64,000 bases of DNA, from positions 67,839 to 131,838 of the forward strand of contig CAJMLV010000001.1 of the NCBI GenBank assembly GCA_905214345.1, given 5' to 3'. The notes under the pieces were generated by a model, which had not been told where the DNA came from, searched no databases, and saw only the letters and a program-made list of their open reading frames with translations. Every line of letters begins with the position of its first letter. Within the stretch, counting starts at the first letter, position 1. Positions 1 to 7,895 of the stretch are shown here, one piece after another. Made by a program: the position numbers and the translations under genes. Origin of the DNA: an uncultured bacterium. GTDB lineage: Bacteria > Bacillota > Clostridia > Oscillospirales > Ruminococcaceae.

Positions 1-154
1 GATCCCCGCTCAGGCAGGGCTCCTCCCAGTGATGCAGAGCGGCCCGGGCCACCCGCAGCAGGTTGCCCGCACCGCATACACCGGGCTTTCCGGCGGCACG
101 GTCAGCCCCGCAGGCCCGGGGGCACAGGTCGCAGTGGTTCGGCAGATGTGGCAT
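1..154 (-). CDS. Radical SAM protein (PflA-like, COG1313 type), N-terminal fragment
   Basis: The minus strand from an ATG at 154 encodes 51 residues before the window edge; the rest of the gene lies outside. An AAAGGAG site about nine bases upstream supports the start. The peptide has the Cys-rich N-terminus typical of stand-alone radical SAM proteins annotated as putative pyruvate formate-lyase activating enzymes: CDLCPRACGADR, then GVCGAG, then ARAALHHWEEPC. In that family the main CxxxCxxC cluster follows shortly after, so it would sit beyond the edge. The substrate is not known. The gene is divergent from deoD across a 149-bp gap. The family call is from motif memory on a short fragment. 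Confidence 0.75.
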   Translation of the reverse strand, partial: MPHLPNHCDLCPRACGADRAAGKPGVCGAGNLLRVARAALHHWEEPCLSGD

Positions 155-199
155 GAACGGAATCTCCTTTGTGAAAAACAGCGTCTTTTGATAAACAGT

Positions 200-229
200 T
201 TAGCACAAAAGGACAAAATGTGGTATACT
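200..229 (+). promoter_or_regulatory. Putative promoter of the deoD operon
   Basis: The -10 hexamer TATACT lies at 224-229, with a weak -35 TTAGCA at 200-205 and an 18-bp spacer. It is the only convincing -10 in the AT-rich gap between the divergent radical SAM gene and deoD. Confidence 0.5.
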
Positions 230-303
230 ATTAGACACAAAGGGGCATGTCCCGTCCGGGAATGCCGAAAATCACCTACACACGTAACAAAAGGAGAAAC
301 CCT

Positions 304-1023
304 ATGTCTACCCCTCACAACCGCGCCGAAATGGGTGATTTCGCCCGCACCGTCCTGATGCCCGGCGACCCTCTGCGCGCCAAGTTCATTGCCGAGACCT
401 TCCTGGACTCTCCCCGCCTGGTCACCGATGTGCGGGGCATGCTGGGCTATACCGGCACCTACCAGGGCCGCCCCGTCAGCGTTATGGGCAGCGGCATGGG
501 CATGCCTTCCATCGGCATCTATTCCTATGAGCTGTACACCCAGTACGGGGTGGAGAACATCATCCGCATCGGTTCTGCCGGTTCCTACACCGACAAAGCC
601 AAACTGTTCGATGTGCTGCTGTCCACCGGCGCTTATTCCGAAAGCAACTACGCCGTGACTCAGTCCGGCGATACCGAGGAGATCCAGCGCCCCAGCGAGG
701 CTCTGAACGAAGCCCTGCGCCGCAGTGCCGCCGCCCAGAACATTCCGCTGATCGAAGGCGTGATCCATTCTTCGGATGTGTTCTACCGCCAGCCCTCGGA
801 CGAAAAGCCCGTCTACTGGGAACGTCTGCGGGACGAAAAGGGATGCCTGGCCGTGGAGATGGAAAGCTTTGCGCTGTTCCATAACGCCAAGGTCCTGGGC
901 AAGAACGCCGCCTGCCTGCTGACCATTTCGGACAGCTTTGTTTCGCCGGAGATCACCACCGCCGAACAGCGCCAGACCAGCTTCACCGCCATGATGAAGG
1001 TGGCGCTGGGAGCCGAGCTGTGA
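304..1023 (+). CDS. deoD: Purine-nucleoside phosphorylase, DeoD type
   Basis: Cytoplasmic enzyme that phosphorolyses purine (deoxy)ribonucleosides to the base and (deoxy)ribose-1-phosphate. The 239-residue product matches the usual hexameric DeoD length. It starts MSTPHNRAEMGDFA and carries the phosphate/ribose-binding signatures VLMPGDPLRAKFIAE and GSGMGMPSIGIYSYEL, followed by RIGSAGS and the ribose-binding VEMES segment. The ATG at 304 is chosen over upstream in-frame codons because AAAGGAG sits just before it and the family N-terminus begins there. It overlaps cdd and heads a salvage group followed by nucleoside importer genes, which fits import coupled to phosphorolysis. Confidence 0.93.
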   Translation: MSTPHNRAEMGDFARTVLMPGDPLRAKFIAETFLDSPRLVTDVRGMLGYTGTYQGRPVSVMGSGMGMPSIGIYSYELYTQYGVENIIRIGSAGSYTDKAKLFDVLLSTGAYSESNYAVTQSGDTEEIQRPSEALNEALRRSAAAQNIPLIEGVIHSSDVFYRQPSDEKPVYWERLRDEKGCLAVEMESFALFHNAKVLGKNAACLLTISDSFVSPEITTAEQRQTSFTAMMKVALGAEL

Positions 1024-1463
1024 GCGCCGGAATCACGGCCGAAGTCCGCGCCGGTCTGATCCGCGCGGCGCTGGAAGCCCGCCGTTTTGCCTATGTGCCG
1101 TATTCCCACTTCCGGGTGGGAGCGGCCCTGCTGGCACAGGACGGACAGGTCTTTACCGGCTGCAACATCGAAAATGCGGGCTACACCCCCACCAACTGTG
1201 CCGAGCGTACCGCTCTGTTCAAAGCGGTGAGCGAAGGCGTCACCCGCTTTACCGCCATTGCCATTGTGGGCAGCCTGGAAGGCAAGACCAACGAACTGGT
1301 CACCGGGCCCTGCGGCGTCTGCCGTCAGGCGCTGTACGAGTTCGGCGGTCCATCCCTCATCGTCATCATGGCCAAGAGCGAGGATGACTATATCCAGACC
1401 ACGCTGGGGGAACTGCTGCCCTACGGTTTCGGACCGAAAAATCTTGAGATCGACCCCGAGTAA
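1020..1463 (+). CDS. cdd: Cytidine deaminase
   Basis: Hydrolytic zinc enzyme converting cytidine and deoxycytidine to uridine and deoxyuridine. The 147 residues fit the small tetrameric class. Zinc and catalytic residues are visible: C60 and E62 in TNCAERTA, then C98 and C101 in GPCGVC. The substrate loop CNIENAGYTPTN replaces the more common CNVENASY. Translation starts at GTG 1020, overlapping the deoD stop in a GTGA arrangement, so the two are translationally coupled. The uridine it produces is a substrate for the pyrimidine-nucleoside phosphorylase at 7896. Confidence 0.94.
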   Translation: MSAGITAEVRAGLIRAALEARRFAYVPYSHFRVGAALLAQDGQVFTGCNIENAGYTPTNCAERTALFKAVSEGVTRFTAIAIVGSLEGKTNELVTGPCGVCRQALYEFGGPSLIVIMAKSEDDYIQTTLGELLPYGFGPKNLEIDPE

Positions 1464-1481
1464 AAGGAGTTTTCTGCACCT

Positions 1482-2660
1482 ATGTACCAGTGTTTTCGCA
1501 ACCTTCGTCATCACCTGACCGCCGCGGCCTGCGGCCTGCTTGCCGTTTCCCTGTGTGCCTGTTCCGCTGCGTCCTCCGCTTCCTCCGCCGCAGCGGTGGA
1601 GGAAACCCGCCTGATCGAGGACAACCTGTATGTGCTGGAAGCCGACAGTGTGGACACCCCGCTGAACGGGCAGGGGACTGCGGTGGCTTTTGTGGCTGAT
1701 GCAGGCGGGACCGAAACCGGCCCGGATTCGGCGCTCTGGCGGGGCGTGCAGGCCTTTGCCGATACCTTCGGTTACACGGCACAGCTGTACCAGACGGAGG
1801 AAAGCACGCCGGAATCCAGGGAGAACGCCCTGCGCACCGCAGCCGAAAGCGGCGCTGCCGTGGTGGTGTGCCGCGGAGATGAGATGGCGGCGGCGCTGTA
1901 CAACATCCAGAACAACTACCCCTCGGTGGCGTACCTTTGTATGGATGCGGAGCCTCACAGTCAGGACTATACCGCCTATGAGACCGCGTCCAACACTCAC
2001 TGCGTCATGTTCAGCGAGGAGCAGGCCGGATACCTGGCCGGGTACGCCGCCGTGATGGAAGGCAAGACCCGCCTGGGGTTTGTGGGGGCGGAAGCCATGC
2101 CCGATACCGTGCGTTATTGCACCGGATTTTTGCAGGGCGTTGACGCCGCCGCCCAGAGCCAGGGTGTGCAGGCCGCGCTGGAAGTGTGGTACGTGGGCAG
2201 TGAGGATGCTGTCGATGTGGTGGCAGGACGCGTAAGCGAATGGGCGTCGGACGGTGTGGAAGCCGTGATGGCGGCAGGCGATGGTACCCTGGAAGGCTGT
2301 ATCCAGGCGGTGCAGGGGACCGGCTGTTCGGTCATCGGTACCGATTGGGACAGCACGGCCCAGGACGCCGCAGTGCTGACCAGTGCCATGAAGAATTACG
2401 CCTATGCCGTGCAGCGTGAACTGTACAACTACTTCAGCGACGGCGGCTGGGGCAATGGCGGCGGTGCCACCGAGCGCCTGACCGCCTCCGAAAACGCCAT
2501 TGGCCTGCCCCAGGTCAACTGGCGGATGAACGAATTCAGCCAGCGCACTTACGAAAGACTGTACGGCGACCTGCATGACGGAACGGTAAAAGTGGAGCGT
2601 CTTTCGGACGCATCCAACCTGCCGGAAACCCCCAATGTCGCAGTCGATATTTTGGGATAA
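1482..2660 (+). CDS. BMP-family nucleoside-binding lipoprotein (first paralogue)
   Basis: A 392-residue lipoprotein with a type II signal peptide (lipobox around LCAC, Cys27) and a BMP/Med-type periplasmic binding fold, visible in FSEEQAGYLAGYAAVMEG, LGFVGAEAMP and VIGTDWDS. BMP proteins bind nucleosides for ABC importers. The start has AAAGGAG at 1464-1470 and follows cdd by 18 bases, so it belongs to the deoD-cdd operon. It is clearly paralogous to the next gene (shared EEQAGYLAGYAAV) but diverged, and lacks the usual N-terminal DxSFNQ segment. It may feed the same permease with another substrate or act as a sensor; which is unknown. Confidence 0.8.
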   Translation: MYQCFRNLRHHLTAAACGLLAVSLCACSAASSASSAAAVEETRLIEDNLYVLEADSVDTPLNGQGTAVAFVADAGGTETGPDSALWRGVQAFADTFGYTAQLYQTEESTPESRENALRTAAESGAAVVVCRGDEMAAALYNIQNNYPSVAYLCMDAEPHSQDYTAYETASNTHCVMFSEEQAGYLAGYAAVMEGKTRLGFVGAEAMPDTVRYCTGFLQGVDAAAQSQGVQAALEVWYVGSEDAVDVVAGRVSEWASDGVEAVMAAGDGTLEGCIQAVQGTGCSVIGTDWDSTAQDAAVLTSAMKNYAYAVQRELYNYFSDGGWGNGGGATERLTASENAIGLPQVNWRMNEFSQRTYERLYGDLHDGTVKVERLSDASNLPETPNVAVDILG

Positions 2661-2707
2661 TGGGCGTTTTGTTATGATTTTGTAATGTAATTTCGTTGTT
2701 TTTTCCA

Positions 2708-2736
2708 TTGAAAAAAAGCAAAAAATCAAGTATACT
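2708..2736 (+). promoter_or_regulatory. Promoter of the second BMP lipoprotein gene
   Basis: TTGAAA at 2708-2713, 17-bp spacer, TATACT at 2731-2736. Downstream the leader forms a GC hairpin (GCGGGCGG 2748-2755 with CCGCCCGC 2775-2782) before the AGAAGGAG ribosome site. The hairpin is followed only by a weak T run, so an attenuator role is uncertain. Confidence 0.7.
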
Positions 2737-2825
2737 GAACCTGTCAGGCGGGCGGTGCGGCGCTATGCATGCATCCGCCCGCTTGCCTTTTGATCTTTTC
2801 TTACCGTTAGAAGGAGAGTACCAAG

Positions 2826-4001
2826 ATGAAGAAAGTCATTTCTCTGAGCCTGGCCGCCGCCATGGCGCTGTCTCTGGCCGCTTGCGGCGGTTCCGGCAGC
2901 AGCAACTCTGCCGACACCCAGAGCACCGGCAGCACCGCTGCCACCACCGAGGGTGCCGCCACCTCTGAAATCACCGGTATCGCCCAGGTCTGCGACGTGG
3001 GCACCATCGATGACGAGAGCTTCAACCAGGGCTGCTGGACCGCTGTGGAAGCTTACGGCGAAGCCAACGGCATCAATGTTGAATACTACCTGCCCCCCAG
3101 CGATGACGCCAACGACGAAGACCGCCAGACCCTGATCCGCAACGCTGTCAACGACGGCGCCAACACCGTGGTCTGCGTCGGCTACCTGTATGGTCCTTCT
3201 CTGGCCTGGGCTGCCACCGAATATCCCGATGTCCACTTCATCGCCGTGGACATCACCCAGGGCGACATCGGCACCGAGACCATCCCCGAGAATGTCTACT
3301 GCATCACCTATAAGGAAGAGCAGGCCGGTTACCTGGCCGGTTACGCCGCTGTGAAGGACGGCTTCACCGATCTGGGCTTCCTGGGCGGCATGGCTGTTCC
3401 CGCCGTTATCCGCTTCGGTTACGGCTACGTGCAGGGCGCTGACGCTGCTGCGCAGGAACTGAACACCCCCATCAACATCAAGTACTGGTACGGCGGCGCT
3501 TTCGCCGGCGATGCCAACATCACCGCTAAGATGGAGAGCTGGTACTCTGCCGGCACCGAAGTCGTCTTCGCCTGCGGCGGCGGCATCTACACCAGCGCCA
3601 TCGAAGCCGCTGTCAAGTATGACGGCAAGGTCATCGGCGTTGACGTTGACCAGAACTACATCGGAGTGCGTGACGTGGAAGACGGCAAGTACAGCTACAA
3701 CCCGTTCCTGACCTCCGCCATGAAGGGCCTGAGCGAAGGCGTTACCGACGCTCTGGAGCATGTGGCCGGCGGCACCTGGAGCACCATTGCGGGCACCAAC
3801 GGTGTCTACGGTCTGGAAGAGGGCGACTACGTCGGCCTGCCCACCGCTGAAGACAGCTGGAACTTCTCCACCTTCACCGTGGAAGAGTACGAGGCTATGG
3901 TTGAGAAGATCCGCTCCGGCGAGATCGTCGTGGACAACAGCTCCGACGACGCCACCAAGCCCGTCACCAGTGACCTCACCACTGTGGACTACCAGGTCTG
4001 A
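2826..4001 (+). CDS. BMP-family nucleoside ABC transporter substrate-binding lipoprotein
   Basis: A 391-residue lipoprotein with signal peptide and lipobox LAAC (Cys20), then a Ser/Thr-rich linker and a BmpA/NupN-type binding domain. Family hallmarks are present: VGTIDDESFNQGCW, CVGYLYGP, YKEEQAGYLAGYAAV, GFLGGMAVPAV and VIGVDVDQN. The protein should sit on the outer face of the membrane and deliver nucleosides to the permease pair encoded next. It has its own promoter and a strong terminator after it, so it can be expressed above the ABC genes, a common arrangement for binding proteins. AGAAGGAG precedes the ATG. Confidence 0.9.
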   Translation: MKKVISLSLAAAMALSLAACGGSGSSNSADTQSTGSTAATTEGAATSEITGIAQVCDVGTIDDESFNQGCWTAVEAYGEANGINVEYYLPPSDDANDEDRQTLIRNAVNDGANTVVCVGYLYGPSLAWAATEYPDVHFIAVDITQGDIGTETIPENVYCITYKEEQAGYLAGYAAVKDGFTDLGFLGGMAVPAVIRFGYGYVQGADAAAQELNTPINIKYWYGGAFAGDANITAKMESWYSAGTEVVFACGGGIYTSAIEAAVKYDGKVIGVDVDQNYIGVRDVEDGKYSYNPFLTSAMKGLSEGVTDALEHVAGGTWSTIAGTNGVYGLEEGDYVGLPTAEDSWNFSTFTVEEYEAMVEKIRSGEIVVDNSSDDATKPVTSDLTTVDYQV

Positions 4002-4029
4002 TCGGAACCCTTACCATTACGCAATAAGC

Positions 4030-4068
4030 AAAACGGCGGACGCCATCATGCGGCGTCCGCCGTTTTTT
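4030..4068 (+). terminator. Intrinsic terminator after BMP lipoprotein gene
   Basis: A 15-bp stem (4030-4044 with 4052-4066) whose 3' arm runs into a T tract. It separates the lipoprotein transcript from the ABC transporter genes. Confidence 0.92.
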
Positions 4069-4117
4069 GTGTGAAGGAAAACAGTCGATTTTTTGCAAAA
4101 AAAGAATATCAAATAAC

Positions 4118-4146
4118 TTGTGAAGATTTACAAATAATTGTATAAT
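4118..4146 (+). promoter_or_regulatory. Promoter of the nucleoside ABC transporter operon
   Basis: TTGTGA at 4118-4123, 17-bp spacer, perfect TATAAT at 4141-4146, in an AT-rich stretch right after the preceding terminator. Confidence 0.72.
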
Positions 4147-4184
4147 AAGCACAAGACAATTCTTATGAAAGGAGCGTGAGCAGA

Positions 4185-5723
4185 TTGGCAGAGGATTTCG
4201 TAATTGAGATGTTGCACATCACCAAGGAGTTTCCCGGCATCAAAGCCAATGATGATGTGACCCTGCAGCTGCGCCGGGGCGAAGTACACGCCCTTCTGGG
4301 CGAGAACGGCGCGGGCAAATCCACGCTGATGAGCGTATTGTTTGGTCTGTATCAGCCCGAACAGGGCGTCATCAAAAAGAACGGCAAGGAGGTCAACATC
4401 AAGGACCCCAACGTGGCCAACGACCTGGGCATCGGCATGGTGCATCAGCACTTCAAACTGGTGGAATGCTTCAGCGTGCTGGACAACATCATGCTGGGTG
4501 TGGAACCCTGCAAGGCTGGATTCCTGCAGAAGGATGTGGCCCGCAAAAAAGTTGTGGAACTTTCCGAAAAATACGGCCTGCGCGTGGACCCGGACGCTCT
4601 TATCAGCGACATCTCGGTGGGCATGCAGCAGCGTGTCGAGATCCTGAAGATGCTCTACCGCGACAATGAGATCCTCATCTTCGACGAACCTACGGCGGTG
4701 CTGACCCCGCAGGAGATCGACGAGCTCATGGAGATCATGCGCGGCTTCAAGAAGGAAGGCAAGAGCATCCTCTTCATCACCCATAAGCTCAACGAGATCA
4801 TGGCCGTGGCCGACCGCTGCACCGTTCTGCGCAAGGGCAAGGGCATCGGCACCGTGGACATTGCCAACACCACCAAGGAAGAACTTTCCCGCATGATGGT
4901 GGGCCGTGATGTGCAGTTTGCGGTGGAAAAGGCTCCCACCAAGCCGGGGGACGTGGTCCTCTCGGTGCGGGACATGACGGTGGCCAGCCATGTGCACAAG
5001 AAAAATGCCGTGCGCGGCGTTTCCTTTGATGTGCGCGGCGGCGAGATCGTCTGCCTGGCGGGCATTGAAGGCAACGGCCAGAGCGAACTGGTGTATGGCC
5101 TTACCGGCCTGGACAAGGTCACCCAGGGCACCATCACCTTGGACGGTGTGGACATCACCCATGCCAGCATCCGCCAGCGTTCCAAGGACGGCATGAGCCA
5201 TATTCCCGAAGACCGCCACAAATACGGCCTGGTGCTGGATTATTCCCTGGAAAACAACATGGTTCTTCAGCGCTACTGGGAGCCCAAGTTCCAGAAGGGC
5301 GGTTTCATCAACAAGGCTGCCGTGCGGGAATACTCCGACCGACTGATTCAGCAGTATGACGTGCGCAGCGGTCAGGGCAGCGTGACCATCGCCCGCAGCA
5401 TGTCCGGCGGCAACCAGCAGAAAGCCATCATTGCCCGCGAAATCGACAAAGACCCCAAGCTGCTGGTGGCGGTTCAGCCCACCCGCGGTCTGGATGTGGG
5501 CGCCATTGAGTATATCCACAAGCAGATCGTGGCGGAACGTGACAGCGGCAAGGCGGTCCTGTTGGTCAGCCTGGAACTGGACGAGGTCATGAACCTGTCC
5601 GACCGTATCCTGGTCATGTACGAAGGGGAGATCGTGGGCGAGTTTGACCCCAAGACCACCACCGTGCAGGAACTGGGCCTGTATATGGCCGGTGCCAGAA
5701 AACAAGGAAAGGAGGCACAGTAA
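4185..5723 (+). CDS. Nucleoside ABC transporter ATP-binding protein (NupO-like, double ATPase)
   Basis: About 512 residues with two fused ABC domains, as in sugar/nucleoside CUT2-type importers and B. subtilis NupO. The first domain has Walker A GENGAGKST, a Q-loop, a signature region ISVGMQQRVEI and Walker B ILIFDEPTAVLTP. The second has a degenerate Walker A (GIEGNGQSEL) but an intact signature MSGGNQQKAI and a Walker B region LLVAVQPTRGLDVG, which lacks the usual Glu. The likely start is TTG at 4185, because the AAAGGAG at 4168-4174 abuts an upstream in-frame GTG (4176) too closely. It energises the two permeases that follow. Confidence 0.9.
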   Translation: MAEDFVIEMLHITKEFPGIKANDDVTLQLRRGEVHALLGENGAGKSTLMSVLFGLYQPEQGVIKKNGKEVNIKDPNVANDLGIGMVHQHFKLVECFSVLDNIMLGVEPCKAGFLQKDVARKKVVELSEKYGLRVDPDALISDISVGMQQRVEILKMLYRDNEILIFDEPTAVLTPQEIDELMEIMRGFKKEGKSILFITHKLNEIMAVADRCTVLRKGKGIGTVDIANTTKEELSRMMVGRDVQFAVEKAPTKPGDVVLSVRDMTVASHVHKKNAVRGVSFDVRGGEIVCLAGIEGNGQSELVYGLTGLDKVTQGTITLDGVDITHASIRQRSKDGMSHIPEDRHKYGLVLDYSLENNMVLQRYWEPKFQKGGFINKAAVREYSDRLIQQYDVRSGQGSVTIARSMSGGNQQKAIIAREIDKDPKLLVAVQPTRGLDVGAIEYIHKQIVAERDSGKAVLLVSLELDEVMNLSDRILVMYEGEIVGEFDPKTTTVQELGLYMAGARKQGKEAQ

Positions 5724-5726
5724 ACC

Positions 5727-6881
5727 ATGAGTCGGAAGAAAAACAATGACTCCGCGGCGCTGCGGCAGAAAAGCAGCAGCGTGCTGGCGGCCCTGCTGTG
5801 CATCCTCATTGGTCTGCTGGTAGGCCTGATCGCTCTGTTCATCATCAATCCTGAGCACGCCTGGAATCAGGGCTTCCTGCGCATCATCCAGGGCGGCTTC
5901 TATGACTTCCCCTATGGTGTGGGCAAGACCTTCACCAACTCCGCACCCCTGATCATGACCGGTCTTTCGGTAGCGTTTGCCTTCAAGACCGGCCTGTTCA
6001 ACATTGGTGCGGCAGGGCAGTACACCCTGGGTGCCTTCGGCGGCCTGTACTGCGCCCTGATCCTCAATCTGCCCTGGTATGTCTGCCTGCTGGCGTCGGC
6101 CCTGTTCGGCGCGGTGTGGGGCGCCATTCCCGGCATCTTCAAAGCGTACCTGAACATCAATGAGGTCATCACCTCCATCATGTTCAACTGGATCGGCCTG
6201 TATATGGTCAACGAGATCATCTACGCCCGGGGCACCGGTGCCATGTACGACGCCAACAACACCCGTACCTGGAAGGTGGCCGAGCGTTCGCCTCAGTCCC
6301 TGATCCCGTCCTGCGGCATGTCCGATCTGTTCCACACGCCCAGCACCACCATCGCCATCTTCCTGGCCATTGCGGCGGCTATCCTGGTTTGGGTCATTCT
6401 GGAAAAGACCACCTTCGGCTATGAGCTCAAGGCGGTGGGCCTGAACAAGAACGCCGCCCGCTATGCCGGTATCAACGAGAAGAAAAACATCATCCTGTCC
6501 ATGACCATCGCCGGTGCGCTGGCCGGTTTCGGCGCGGGCCTGCTGTATCTGTCTGCGGGTGCCGAATGGAACCCCCTGAACACCACCAGCCTGCCTGCCA
6601 TGGGCTTCAACGGCATCGCCACCGCTCTGCTGGCAGCCTCCAACCCCATCGGAACCATCTTCTCCTCGATCTTTATCTCCCACATCACGGTAGGCGGCAG
6701 CTTCCTGCCTACCAAGTATTTCCCCACCGAGATCGCGGACCTGATCTCCGGCATCATCATCTACCTGTGCGCCTTCGCCATGCTCTTCCGCGGCGTGATC
6801 GCCAAGAAGCTGCATGTGGATAAGGATGCCCCCGACGCCAACGCGGAACCGGCTGTGCAGACCAAGAAGGAGGGAAAATGA
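5727..6881 (+). CDS. Nucleoside ABC transporter permease (NupP-like)
   Basis: A 384-residue polytopic membrane protein of the BPD_transp_2 family. The N-terminal helix LAALLCILIGLLVGLIALFII is followed by about nine more hydrophobic segments. The conserved GLFNIGAAGQYTLGAF and FNWIGLYM regions and the loop GLNKNAARYAGI match the YufP/NupP group. It begins three bases after the ATPase stop with AAGGAGG upstream. With the next protein it should form the heterodimeric channel for nucleoside uptake. The C-terminal tail is charged and cytoplasmic. Confidence 0.9.
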   Translation: MSRKKNNDSAALRQKSSSVLAALLCILIGLLVGLIALFIINPEHAWNQGFLRIIQGGFYDFPYGVGKTFTNSAPLIMTGLSVAFAFKTGLFNIGAAGQYTLGAFGGLYCALILNLPWYVCLLASALFGAVWGAIPGIFKAYLNINEVITSIMFNWIGLYMVNEIIYARGTGAMYDANNTRTWKVAERSPQSLIPSCGMSDLFHTPSTTIAIFLAIAAAILVWVILEKTTFGYELKAVGLNKNAARYAGINEKKNIILSMTIAGALAGFGAGLLYLSAGAEWNPLNTTSLPAMGFNGIATALLAASNPIGTIFSSIFISHITVGGSFLPTKYFPTEIADLISGIIIYLCAFAMLFRGVIAKKLHVDKDAPDANAEPAVQTKKEGK

Positions 6882-6882
6882 C

Positions 6883-7800
6883 ATGCTGCTTCTGATCAAG
6901 TATACCCTGTTGTATGGCATTGTCCTGATGCTGGTCGCCTTGGGCGGCATGTTCAGTGAACACTCCGGTGTCATCAACATCGCCCTGGAAGGCATCATGG
7001 TCATCGGTGGCCTGGGCGGCGTTCTTGCCGTGGCTGTCATGCCCAACTCTCTGCCCGCTTTTGTCATCGTGACGGTGGCCATTCTGGTGGCGGCTTTGTC
7101 CGGTATGGTGTTTTCACTGCTGCTGGCCTTTGCCTCCATACACCTGAAAGCGGACCAGACCATCGGTGGTACGGCACTGAACATGCTGGCCACCGCCATC
7201 GCCATCATCCTGGCCAAAAACTTCAACGGTTCCACCTCTTCCAAGATCAACTACACCAACAACGCTTTCCTGTTCAAGATCGGCAGCCTGGAACTGAGCG
7301 TGTTTGTGCCCCTGGGCATTGTGCTGCTCATCATCAGCTATATCGTCATGTACAAGACCCGCTTCGGCCTGCGCCTGCGCGCCTGCGGCGAACATCCCCA
7401 GGCAGCGGACTCGGTGGGTATCAACGTGTACAAGATGCGGTACAGCGGCGTGCTGATCTCTGGCGTGCTGGGCGGCATCGGTGGCCTGGCCTACATCATT
7501 CCCAGCGTGCAGACCTGGAACTTTGAGGTAGGCGTGGCCGGTACCGGCTTCCTGGCTCTGGCCGTTATGATCTTCGGCCAGTGGAAACCTGTGCACATCT
7601 TCGGCGCGGCTATGTTCTTTGCCGTGTTCAAGAGCCTTGCCAACATCGCGGACGCCACCATCCTCTCTCAGCTGGGCTGGTCCTCCAACATTTACAACAT
7701 GATGCCCTTCATTGCCTCCATGATCATTCTTGCCTTTACCAGCAAGAACAGCATGGCACCCAAGGCCGAAGGCATCCCCTACGACAAGGGCAGCCGCTGA
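6883..7800 (+). CDS. Nucleoside ABC transporter permease (NupQ-like)
   Basis: A 305-residue BPD_transp_2 permease with about eight to ten membrane segments and the signatures GVINIALEGIMVIGGLGGV and LRACGEHPQAADSVGIN. The ATG at 6883 follows the previous stop by one base and has AAGGAGGG just upstream; longer in-frame readings would run through the previous gene. It pairs with the preceding permease. A GC hairpin shortly after its stop may reduce read-through into the phosphorylase gene, which otherwise looks co-transcribed. Confidence 0.9.
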   Translation: MLLLIKYTLLYGIVLMLVALGGMFSEHSGVINIALEGIMVIGGLGGVLAVAVMPNSLPAFVIVTVAILVAALSGMVFSLLLAFASIHLKADQTIGGTALNMLATAIAIILAKNFNGSTSSKINYTNNAFLFKIGSLELSVFVPLGIVLLIISYIVMYKTRFGLRLRACGEHPQAADSVGINVYKMRYSGVLISGVLGGIGGLAYIIPSVQTWNFEVGVAGTGFLALAVMIFGQWKPVHIFGAAMFFAVFKSLANIADATILSQLGWSSNIYNMMPFIASMIILAFTSKNSMAPKAEGIPYDKGSR

Positions 7801-7817
7801 GCAAAAACGAATCCATG

Positions 7818-7850
7818 AAATGCCGTCTGCGGGCGGCATTTCTCTGTTTT
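7818..7850 (+). terminator. Weak terminator or attenuator between permease and phosphorylase genes
   Basis: Stem AAATGCCG (7818-7825) with CGGCATTT (7834-7841), then TCTCTGTTTT. A second hairpin, ACGCCGC (7851-7857) with GCGGCGT (7864-7870), follows directly without a T run. Partial termination or mRNA processing is likely. Confidence 0.5.
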
Positions 7851-7895
7851 ACGCCGCCGCGCAGCGGCGTACCCGAATGAAAGGGGGACCCAACC

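Noticed and set aside
2748..2782. Purine riboswitch before the BMP lipoprotein gene
   Set aside because: There is only one GC hairpin; the three-way junction and conserved loop sequences of purine aptamers are absent.
4128..7250. Very long open frame on the minus strand opposite the ABC transporter genes
   Set aside because: It mirrors real coding sequence on the plus strand, has no ribosome site, is rich in His/Gly/Ala/Gln typical of antisense reading in GC-rich DNA, and matches no family.
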